Below, piece by piece: positions 1 through 6,272 of a stretch of 11,318 nt of DNA (position 1 is its first letter; every line of letters starts with the position of its first letter). Location: positions 15,559-26,876 of the forward strand of contig DPJQ01000057.1 of NCBI GenBank assembly GCA_003542935.1, read 5' to 3'. The stretch is from Lachnospiraceae bacterium (lineage in GTDB: Bacteria > Bacillota > Clostridia > Lachnospirales > Lachnospiraceae). Made by a program: the position numbers and the translations under genes. The notes under the pieces are model-generated. The model was not told the DNA's origin and did no database searches. It was given only the letters and a program-made list of their open reading frames with translations.

Positions 1-1182
1 GAGAACCCCACCCCGGAATTGAATCGTCGGATTCTTAATATGTATTCTGAGGAGGTACACAGTATGAAACGTAATACATTCAGCAAAACAGCAGTGGCGG
101 CCGCCATGGCCTGTGTGATCGCAGCGGGAAGCCTCACCGTCTATGCGGCGTACCGTTATCTGACGCCGTCGCAGATTGTGGAGGAATTGGGCGAAAACGG
201 CGGAGCGCTGCAGAAAGCTTTTGACAGCGCCGATGCGATTCGGGTCAATGAGACCCAGTCCGTCAACGGCTATGATATCACTCTGTTGGGTCTTGTCTCC
301 GGCAGGGATCTGATGGGTACATTGGCTGCCGATGAGACGGGGAACAATCAGGATGCTGACGGTACTTTTGCCGGCGTTTCCGTGCAGGGCGATCAGGCAG
401 CGTCCGGACTGGACAGCAATATGACCTACGCGGCCATCGCCATTGCCCATACGGACGGGTCGGCCATGACGCAGGATGAGAGTAAATGCGTATCGCCTTT
501 GATCGGCGGCACCGACTGGATGCAGGTCAACAACGGCACGCTGGATGCAGGTCTTCGGTGGTTTGACAAGGACGGCGTGGTATATGAGCTGCTGGAATGC
601 AAAAACCTGGAGATTTTTGCGGACAGGGGCGTGCAGATCGGCGTGGTGGATTCCTTCGGCGATGAGAGCCTTGCGTTTTCCGTGGATGCGAAGACCGGTG
701 CATACAGCAAAAAAGAGGGATATGACGGTACGAACGCCTTGTTTTCGGTTCCCTTTGACGCCGCAAAAGCGGATAAAAAAGCAGCAGACGCACTGCTGGA
801 GAAAATTGCCCGCGACATCGAATCAGATGAGACAGATGTGGAAAACGATACGGCGGCAGCGGAGAACGCCTCCGAGGACGAGAAATATATGGATGCTGCG
901 CTTAATGCAGAAGATGCTGCAGCTTTCTTAAAGGAACATGCGGTTCCTGTGGAGGGAACCAAACAGACCCTTACACCGGATAAAGAGGGCAGCGTGACTT
1001 ACGGGACAGACGAAAGCGCAGGCGGATGCGGTACGGTTCTTATAAGCGGGCTGGAGACCGGGACAACGAGGATCCTGGGAGCCGGCAGCGACGGCACGCT
1101 GGAGGGCGTAGAACTGAATGTATTCACCTTGAATGAGGACGGCACGGTGACATATGAGGTCTACAGGCCGGTGGGCGAATAA
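1..1182 (+). CDS. Secreted or membrane-anchored protein, DUF4179/anti-sigma-like (5' end probably outside window)
   Basis: The frame is open to the left edge and ends with TAA at 1180-1182. Two starts are possible. ATG at 64 follows a GAGGAGG at 49-55 and gives 372 residues beginning with a signal-like segment (basic MKRNTFSK, hydrophobic stretch to about residue 28, then VYAAYRYLTPSQ). Alternatively the frame continues in from upstream: the residues before ATG64 (ENPTPELNRRILNMYSEEVHS) read like the short cytoplasmic tail of an anti-sigma-type protein, making residues 8-28 a transmembrane anchor. From memory, the body (TPSQIVEEL, YDITLLGLVSG, FVSPLIGG-like SPLIGG, LLECKNLEIFADRGVQIGV, NALFSVPFDAAKAD) resembles Lachnospiraceae proteins coded next to ECF sigma factors and labelled DUF4179 or sigma-factor regulators. 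The C-terminal 100 residues are acidic with a small beta-rich tail. Function is unproven; a sensing or anti-sigma role is inference. It is convergent with the next gene. Confidence 0.75.
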   Translation, partial: ENPTPELNRRILNMYSEEVHSMKRNTFSKTAVAAAMACVIAAGSLTVYAAYRYLTPSQIVEELGENGGALQKAFDSADAIRVNETQSVNGYDITLLGLVSGRDLMGTLAADETGNNQDADGTFAGVSVQGDQAASGLDSNMTYAAIAIAHTDGSAMTQDESKCVSPLIGGTDWMQVNNGTLDAGLRWFDKDGVVYELLECKNLEIFADRGVQIGVVDSFGDESLAFSVDAKTGAYSKKEGYDGTNALFSVPFDAAKADKKAADALLEKIARDIESDETDVENDTAAAENASEDEKYMDAALNAEDAAAFLKEHAVPVEGTKQTLTPDKEGSVTYGTDESAGGCGTVLISGLETGTTRILGAGSDGTLEGVELNVFTLNEDGTVTYEVYRPVGE

Positions 1183-1220
1183 GCCGCGCCGGGGAACGGA
1201 TAAACAATATAGAGGAGCAG

Positions 1221-1256
1221 ACAACGGGGAGGTGTGAATTCACGCCTCCCCGTTGT
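1221..1256. terminator. Long hairpin between convergent genes
   Basis: A nearly perfect inverted repeat: arms ACAACGGGGAGGTGTG (1221-1236) and CACGCCTCCCCGTTGT (1241-1256), 16 bp with one G-T wobble, closed by loop AATT. It lies 38 nt after the stop of the first gene and 40 nt after the stop of the convergent minus-strand gene, so it is placed to stop transcription from both sides. No T-run follows it directly on either strand. A weaker hairpin just downstream on the plus strand (1260-1266 with 1275-1281) is followed by TTTT at 1282-1285 and may supply the release step. Confidence 0.6.
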
Positions 1257-1296
1257 GCCGGGCGGTCGATGGGGACTGCCCTTTTATGCCGCATTT

Positions 1297-3252
1297 CTAT
1301 GAAGTTTTTTGTTCGGTTGCGGGCAGCTTTTTTTCTACGCCGCCCGGGGCATCAGCGGGAGGGGTCATATCGCTATCCTGTGCCGGTGCATCGGCAGGAG
1401 GAGCCGTGTTGTCTTTTGGCGCGTCTGCTTCGTCCGGCATAGGACGGTTGTCGGAGGTATTGTCTCCGCCGGATGTTTTTTTCGAGCAGGTGACGATCTC
1501 CTTTCCGGTATAGGTGATGGCTGCGGTATCCCCGGCTTCTAAAAGCAACATTTCTTCGTGAGCCGAAGCCTTTGCCCGGTAGAGTCCGTCTTTGTCGTCG
1601 ATCAGATAGATCCAGGTGTTGCCGTCGATGGTGATATAGCGGATATCCCGTATCCGTATCACGGCCTCGTCGGTGGCCGTGAGGGGTTCTTCTGAAACCT
1701 GCTCTCCGGCAGAGGAAAGATTATTCTCCTCTGCGGCCTCCCCCAGCCCCAGCAGGCTGCGGTAGCGGCTCATACATTCCGCCTGGGTAGCAGCGGTGGT
1801 GACAAGATTATACTGTTCCACGTTGACGGCGGCATAGAGTTTCACCAGGCCGCTGGCGTCTTTCAGCACCATAATATAGGTAGGATTGCCGTCCACGTTG
1901 ATCAGGGAGGGGAAGCTGGCCTGGTAGCCTTTCTCCTGCACCTCGCCCTCGGCGGCTGCCATGGCCGATTTCTCGTCGGCCCCCGCGATTTCATAGTAGT
2001 GGGTCTCCCCGGTGCGCTCATTGGCCAGCAGGAAACCGATGTTGGAGCTGTCGCCGTTGACGGAAGTGATACCGGTATAGATCCAGATATCGCTGTCTTT
2101 TGCCACAAAACCATAGTCGGAGGTGGGAGCCACATCATCGGACTCGTCATCGTCGTCGGAGTAATAGGTTGTGACCTGTTTGCAGCCCTTCTTGCCGAAC
2201 ACGCTGTTGACAAAGCCGTTTTGCAGGGTTCCGAACCAGTTGTACTGTTCGCAGATCAGATCGCCGTCGTAGACCACGTCCACCCATACCGGGACATCCG
2301 CCAGGTCGTAGCGGGTCAGCTCGCCGGTTGCAGGGTCAAGGATGATCGCTCCCTTGACAGTCTTTCCGCCGAACAGGGAGATCGTCTTGTCATAAATTGA
2401 CGCCACATAGTAGGGATGTCCCTCTTTGTCAATCTCGAAATGAAGGTTGCCGAACATAACCGTCGGATAATGCATACGGATATGGCGGGCGGCGTCCTGG
2501 CCGAAATATGCCGAGGGCACGTAGATCATGCCGGAGGCGCATTCCTGATAGGAGGCGGACATGGACACGGGATCGACGGTCACGTAGCCGGGCACGCCCT
2601 CACCTTTATTGTTGTTCCATTTGAAAAATCCGGCATAGTCCAGGGCAGCCACCTTTTTCGGCGAACCGTTAAAGTCGATCTGGGTGTAATCGTCGGATAC
2701 ATTGTACTGGCTGACCACATTGGACAGGGAGCCGATCTCCCTGTCACCCAGCATCTGGGCCGACATGGTATCCATCAAGGCGATGGAATCCGTTCCCAGG
2801 GTCTCGGCCAGATCATCCTCAAATACGGCGTCTTCCACTTTGAGCAGCGAGGCGTAAGCCCCGGCGTGGAGAGCAGATATTCCGCTCAGGGCAGCCAGAA
2901 TCGTGAAGGCAAAAAGGATCAGCGGAATGAAATACAGCAGGGATAGTTTTTCTGACAGCTCCCGCCAGGAAACTCTTTCGTTTGCCATCTCATTTTCATA
3001 CCCCTGGCATCCCAGGGCGAAGGTGAGGTTGTTGAAAAGCGCAAAGGCCAGCGTGGCCAGAAAGGCGGTGATCCAGAGCATCGGCGCATGGAGATTCAGC
3101 GGCGTCAGCAGGAAATAGAAGCTGATAAACAGGATCACGGCGGCCGCGGCGGCGCCCGTGAGGACGGACTGCAGCCTCAGCTTTGCCAGGGTGGGGGGTG
3201 TGCCCCTTCGTCTGGATTTTTTGTGGAATTTGTGGATTTTGTCTTGTTTCAT
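1297..3252 (-). CDS. Uncharacterised membrane protein under a manganese riboswitch
   Basis: 651 residues; ATG at 3252-3250 preceded by AGAAAGGAAA about 7-9 nt upstream; TAG stop at 1299-1297. A basic cytoplasmic N-terminus (KIHKFHKKSRRR) is followed by three predicted membrane helices (about 33-51, 57-79 and 103-128), then a roughly 500-residue, probably extracytoplasmic, domain rich in beta-type segments. Visible marks are an acidic run DDDDESDD at 366-373 and a Pro/Asp/Ala-rich C-terminal tail (about 595-651) containing two copies of PPADAP, likely disordered. I do not recognise the family. The segment around 279-315 (HPYYVASIYDKT, then ILDPATGELTRYDL) has a loose PepSY-like look, which I would not rely on. 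It stands alone, convergent with gene 1, and its leader carries a yybP-ykoY-type riboswitch with attached terminator. By established knowledge of that RNA class, expression should rise with Mn2+. A role in manganese tolerance or a manganese-dependent envelope process is inference. Confidence 0.85.
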   Translation of the reverse strand: MKQDKIHKFHKKSRRRGTPPTLAKLRLQSVLTGAAAAAVILFISFYFLLTPLNLHAPMLWITAFLATLAFALFNNLTFALGCQGYENEMANERVSWRELSEKLSLLYFIPLILFAFTILAALSGISALHAGAYASLLKVEDAVFEDDLAETLGTDSIALMDTMSAQMLGDREIGSLSNVVSQYNVSDDYTQIDFNGSPKKVAALDYAGFFKWNNNKGEGVPGYVTVDPVSMSASYQECASGMIYVPSAYFGQDAARHIRMHYPTVMFGNLHFEIDKEGHPYYVASIYDKTISLFGGKTVKGAIILDPATGELTRYDLADVPVWVDVVYDGDLICEQYNWFGTLQNGFVNSVFGKKGCKQVTTYYSDDDDESDDVAPTSDYGFVAKDSDIWIYTGITSVNGDSSNIGFLLANERTGETHYYEIAGADEKSAMAAAEGEVQEKGYQASFPSLINVDGNPTYIMVLKDASGLVKLYAAVNVEQYNLVTTAATQAECMSRYRSLLGLGEAAEENNLSSAGEQVSEEPLTATDEAVIRIRDIRYITIDGNTWIYLIDDKDGLYRAKASAHEEMLLLEAGDTAAITYTGKEIVTCSKKTSGGDNTSDNRPMPDEADAPKDNTAPPADAPAQDSDMTPPADAPGGVEKKLPATEQKTS

Positions 3253-3318
3253 GATGTTTTCCTTTCTGCCAGGCGCGGTTTTGAGGGAGTTCCCGGAGAA
3301 TGTACCCCGCAGGGGTAT

Positions 3319-3360
3319 AAAAAAAGACTTTTGCCGAACCTGACGTTTGACAAAAGTCTT
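3319..3360 (-). terminator. Intrinsic terminator of the manganese riboswitch (expression platform)
   Basis: Reading the minus strand, arm AAGACTTTTG (3360-3351) pairs with CAAAAGTCTT (3333-3324) over a 17-nt loop and runs straight into a U-tract (3325-3319). The 5' arm contains the 3' strand of the aptamer closing helix (3356-3350), so terminator and ligand-bound aptamer exclude each other. It sits 67 nt before the start codon of the 651-residue membrane protein. A second small hairpin, TACCCC/GGGGTA (3317-3303), follows immediately. Confidence 0.88.
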
Positions 3361-3438
3361 GCATTTTAATTCTCTCCGAGTACCAAAGTACTGTCATGAC
3401 GGATCCGAAACGCCTGCGGCGTTGCTACTCCCTTTTGT
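3350..3438 (-). promoter_or_regulatory. yybP-ykoY manganese riboswitch aptamer
   Basis: The minus-strand leader has the two signature elements of the yybP-ykoY class in the right order: GGGAGTAGC (3432-3424) and TGCAAGAC (3363-3356). They are joined by closing helix P1, ACAAAAG (3438-3432) with CTTTTGT (3356-3350), 7 bp. After the first element comes helix AACGCC/GGCGTT (3423-3409). Next is an arm closed by TCCG/CGGA (on the plus strand cgga 3400-3403 and tccg 3375-3378), carrying a GTCATGAC bulge region and an AGTAC/GTACT hairpin (3392-3379). In the known family (for example Lactococcus lactis and Bacillus subtilis members) the purine-rich GGGGAGUAGC loop and the GCAAGACC loop form the Mn2+ site, and ligand binding stabilises P1. 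Here P1 would sequester the terminator 5' arm, predicting an ON switch. The family match is from motif recall, not a covariance search. Confidence 0.9.
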
Positions 3439-3446
3439 TGTGCATT

Positions 3447-3475
3447 ATTTTAGCCCTTTTTAGGAGGATTGTCAA
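3447..3475 (-). promoter_or_regulatory. Sigma-A promoter for the riboswitch and membrane-protein gene
   Basis: On the minus strand, TTGACA (3475-3470), a 17-nt spacer and TAAAAT (3452-3447). Transcription should begin near 3440, a few bases before the riboswitch P1 strand at 3438. AT-rich sequence upstream (about 3480-3520) could act as an UP element. Confidence 0.88.
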
Positions 3476-3523
3476 TGGGATTGTTGAAGATTTTTGGCTT
3501 TTGAGAAAAAAATGTTGATACAG

Positions 3524-3570
3524 GAAAGACCGGCCGCATCCATGTCGTGCACAGATGCGGCCGGCCTTTC
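3524..3570 (-). terminator. Terminator after the heptad-repeat gene
   Basis: Inverted repeat: CCGGCCGCATC (3530-3540) with GATGCGGCCGG (3554-3564), 11 bp, extended by GAAAG/CTTTC after one mismatch; loop 13 nt. Reading the minus strand, it comes 49 nt after the stop at 3619 and is followed by TCTTTCCTGT and then a T-rich stretch. It separates the exporter operon from the downstream riboswitch promoter. The tract is not a clean T-run, so termination may be partial; on the plus strand the stem is also followed by a T-rich stretch. Confidence 0.65.
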
Positions 3571-3618
3571 TGTTTTCTTATATTATGGTGGAAGCCTGTT
3601 TGGATGTACAGACGCGGG

Positions 3619-6270
3619 TCAGTCCTCCGTTTCAATCGCGGCGGTCTCGATGATGAATTTCACGCTTCCGGAGCCGTCGGGGTTTGCGCCGTCGAAGGCG
3701 GTGTAGGCTTTATCGGCGTCGGTGACTGCTTTGAGGCGGTCAAGGACATCCTGCAGATCCACGTTGATCAGGGTGGCCAGCTCCTGGATACCTTCCTCGT
3801 CAAATTCTTTCATGCCGTCGGCCAGCTCGGTGGAGCCGTCCAGGAGTTTGCCTGTGCCTTCTTTCAGGTCATTTCCGCCTTCGGCCAGTTTGGCGGTGCC
3901 GTCCTTGAGGGATTTAGCGCCGTCGGCCAGTTTACCGATGCCGTCGCCCAGAGTGTCCGCGCCGGTCTTCAACGTATTTCCGCCCTCAAGGAGAGTTTTG
4001 GAACCGTCAGCCAGCTGCTTAGTGCCGTTTGTCAGGGCTTTATTGTTGGATACCAGCTCTTTGGCTCCGGATTTCAGCTGGGCAGTGCCGTCTTTGAGGG
4101 ATTTAGCGCCGTCAGCCAGCTGGCCGATGCCGTCGCTCAGGGTTCCCGCGCCTTTGGACAGGGAGGTGAGGCCGGCATTCAGGCCGGCGGCACCGTCAGT
4201 GACGGCTTTTGCACCGGCGTTCAAGGCTTCGCTGTTCCCGCTAAGCTGGTCGCTTCCGGTTTTTAGCTGCCCTACAGCGCCCTGGAGTTTGGCGGCGATG
4301 TCGGAGAAACCGCTGAGAGGTTCGACGGCCTTCTGGAAAGCCGTGAGGCCTTTTTCCAGATCGTTTGCGCCGTCCACGGCTTTCTGTGCGCCGTCAGCCA
4401 GGTCACCGATGTCTTTCTTAACACTGTTCAGGGCATTCTCGTCGATGCCGCCCTGGATCGCGTCCAGCTGACTCCGGATCCCTGCCAGCTGCTCGGCAGG
4501 ATTTGCGCTTTTGGTTTTATCGGAGACATCCACAGAAGCTTCTGTCTGTGTACCTACGTTTATATCCTGCAATTTGTTCATGACATCCGAAGCAGTTTCT
4601 TCATCCACACCGGCCGCCTTTAATGCGGCCCGGACATTTTTTTCCTGCTGCGCGTTGGCTTTGCTGTTGACTGCCGCATTTTCCTTTTGCACGGCCTCCT
4701 TTGCCTGTGCGCTGGCCTCCTTGTTGATGGCCTGTGCGTTGGATGAAGAGGCACCTTCAAGGATATCAACGGCTTTTCCCAGCAAACTCTTCGCTCCGCC
4801 TAATCCGTCGCTGAAACCGTTTATTTTTTCTTCCAAACTTCCGGCAGCCTCTTTTGCCTGTGCGGCTCCGGCCCCCAGAGCTTTGGCTCCGCCGGCGAGC
4901 TGGCCGGCTCCGCTGCTTATACCTTTGACTGCCTCAGGCAGCTGCGCGGCCTGCCCCAACTGCTGTTTCAGCTCACTGTCTAACTGGTTGATGCCCTTTT
5001 GGAGCTGCGCCGCGCCGTCGGTGTAGCTCTTGACGCCGCTTTGCAGGGAGGAGGCCCCGGCCTGAAGCTGTTTGCCGCCGTCGGCCAGGTCTCCGATGCC
5101 TTTGGTCAGTTCGCCTTTCTTACTGTTTAATGTATCGATACCGTCTTTCAGGCTGCCTGCGCCGGTGTCCACCTGGTTGATGCCTTTCTGGAGCTGCGTG
5201 GCGCCGTCGGTGTAGCTCTTGACACCGGACTGCAGGTCGCCTGCGCCTTTTTTCAGGGTTTTCATCCCGTCCACGAGCTGGCTTACGCCGCTCAGCAGAT
5301 CACCTTTTTTGCCGTTCATGGTGTCGATGCCGTCTTTCAGTTTTCCGGTGCCCTTGTCGGCGCTGTTTAATCCGTCTTTGAAAGTGACTGCGGAGGAATC
5401 CAGGGTCTCCAGACCCTCCCGCAGTTCGTCGCTGCCGTCCACCAGTTTGGTGGACGCGTCGGTCAGCTCATCGATACTGTCCCTCAGGTCATCGATGCTG
5501 TCGATTTCATCCAGACCCAGGTCGTTCAGTGTTCCGGTGGTGGCTACGGTGGCGGTCAAAGCCAGGGAGAAATCTTCCACATCGGCCGTGATCTCCACGT
5601 AGTCGGGTATCTCTTTATCTTTCAGGTCGTCGATGTCATCCAGCTGCAGGCTGTCGGCCAGCCCGGGGAAGCCGATACCCATGACGATATCATTCTTGCC
5701 ATCAGAGACTACTTTGCCGTTTTTGACTTCCACATTGGAGAATTTATCTCCCGGAAGGATCATGCCCGTGGCCATCATGAAGGGGGTGGAGATGATTTCC
5801 TCTGTGTCCCCCACTTTGACCTTCTGCTGGGAATGGTTCTGGTAGTCGATACGGATCTTTACTTTTCCGCTTTTCCCCGCCAGGGCGTCGGGCTGGATCT
5901 GTTTGCCGTCCAGATAGTAAGTGATTTTTACGGAAACCGGCAGGGAGGCGTTCGTCTCGCCCTGGTAATAGATATCATTGCCCCCGGCGGACCAGGTGAT
6001 GGAGCCGTCGCTGTTTTGGGAAAAGCTCTCGTCGCCTTTCACATTTTCGATATTCTGCAGATCGCTGTTATCGGTCAGCGAGGAGTCTTTGGAACCGTTT
6101 TTCAGCCAGTTGCTGACGATGACCTTTTCCGTGGAGCCGTTTTCATCGGCAGTTACGTAGACGGTCTGCTCTTTTTCCGCGGCGGCGGCCAGTACCGTCG
6201 TCGTTGGAAGGGATACGGAGAGAGTGAGGGCCATCGCGGCCATCATAGCCTGCACATACTTTCTTTTCAT
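3619..6270 (-). CDS. Secreted Leu-x-x-Gly heptad-repeat protein (YhgE-like repeat region)
   Basis: 883 residues from ATG 6270. The AGGAGG at 6285-6280 lies 9 nt from this ATG but only 3 nt from an in-frame ATG at 6276, whose ATGA overlaps the stop of the exporter gene. The later start is therefore preferred, with translation coupled either way. Using numbering from 6276: signal peptide to about residue 33 (KRKYVQAMMAAMALTLS, then VLAAAAEK); a beta-rich N-terminal domain about 36-245 (ITWSAGGNDIYYQGE, PVSVKITYYLDGKQI); Leu-x-x-Gly heptads about 265-500; an Ala/Lys/Glu-rich helical interruption about 510-600; heptads again 620-825; a short C-terminal domain ending KFIIETAAIETED. No C-terminal membrane helix or LPXTG motif is visible. 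Such repeats occur in YhgE/Pip-type and MMPL-associated envelope proteins, but the ABC-2-like membrane segments of YhgE are missing. It probably acts outside the cell with the co-transcribed exporter; its exact role is unknown. Confidence 0.88.
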   Translation of the reverse strand: MKRKYVQAMMAAMALTLSVSLPTTTVLAAAAEKEQTVYVTADENGSTEKVIVSNWLKNGSKDSSLTDNSDLQNIENVKGDESFSQNSDGSITWSAGGNDIYYQGETNASLPVSVKITYYLDGKQIQPDALAGKSGKVKIRIDYQNHSQQKVKVGDTEEIISTPFMMATGMILPGDKFSNVEVKNGKVVSDGKNDIVMGIGFPGLADSLQLDDIDDLKDKEIPDYVEITADVEDFSLALTATVATTGTLNDLGLDEIDSIDDLRDSIDELTDASTKLVDGSDELREGLETLDSSAVTFKDGLNSADKGTGKLKDGIDTMNGKKGDLLSGVSQLVDGMKTLKKGAGDLQSGVKSYTDGATQLQKGINQVDTGAGSLKDGIDTLNSKKGELTKGIGDLADGGKQLQAGASSLQSGVKSYTDGAAQLQKGINQLDSELKQQLGQAAQLPEAVKGISSGAGQLAGGAKALGAGAAQAKEAAGSLEEKINGFSDGLGGAKSLLGKAVDILEGASSSNAQAINKEASAQAKEAVQKENAAVNSKANAQQEKNVRAALKAAGVDEETASDVMNKLQDINVGTQTEASVDVSDKTKSANPAEQLAGIRSQLDAIQGGIDENALNSVKKDIGDLADGAQKAVDGANDLEKGLTAFQKAVEPLSGFSDIAAKLQGAVGQLKTGSDQLSGNSEALNAGAKAVTDGAAGLNAGLTSLSKGAGTLSDGIGQLADGAKSLKDGTAQLKSGAKELVSNNKALTNGTKQLADGSKTLLEGGNTLKTGADTLGDGIGKLADGAKSLKDGTAKLAEGGNDLKEGTGKLLDGSTELADGMKEFDEEGIQELATLINVDLQDVLDRLKAVTDADKAYTAFDGANPDGSGSVKFIIETAAIETED
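3880..5340 (-). repeat. 63-codon (189-bp) superrepeats within the heptad-repeat gene
   Basis: Similar segments recur at exactly 189 bp (nine heptads). The plus-strand string gtgtagctct occurs at 5021 and 5210. A gtc-(c/t)-ttgagggatttagcgcc string occurs at about 3901 and 4090. In the protein (numbered from ATG 6276), LKDGID recurs at 313 and 376, SGVKSYTDGA at 350 and 413, and SLKDGTA at 726 and 789. This indicates internal duplication of a nine-heptad unit in both heptad blocks. Confidence 0.75.
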
Positions 6271-6272
6271 AA

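Noticed and set aside
3547..4266. Long open plus-strand frames opposite the heptad-repeat gene and the exporter (for example 3547-4266, 5833-6567, 7293-7889)
   Set aside because: These follow from the regular codon pattern of the minus-strand genes; they have repetitive or low-complexity translations and no start signals.
3880..5340. CRISPR-like or satellite repeat array
   Set aside because: The repeats are in-frame coding heptads of one open reading frame, with no unique spacers of constant size.
3619..6270. Naming the heptad protein YhgE/Pip (phage infection protein)
   Set aside because: It shares the repeat type only; the ABC-2-like membrane helices that define YhgE/Pip are absent, and no C-terminal membrane segment is seen.
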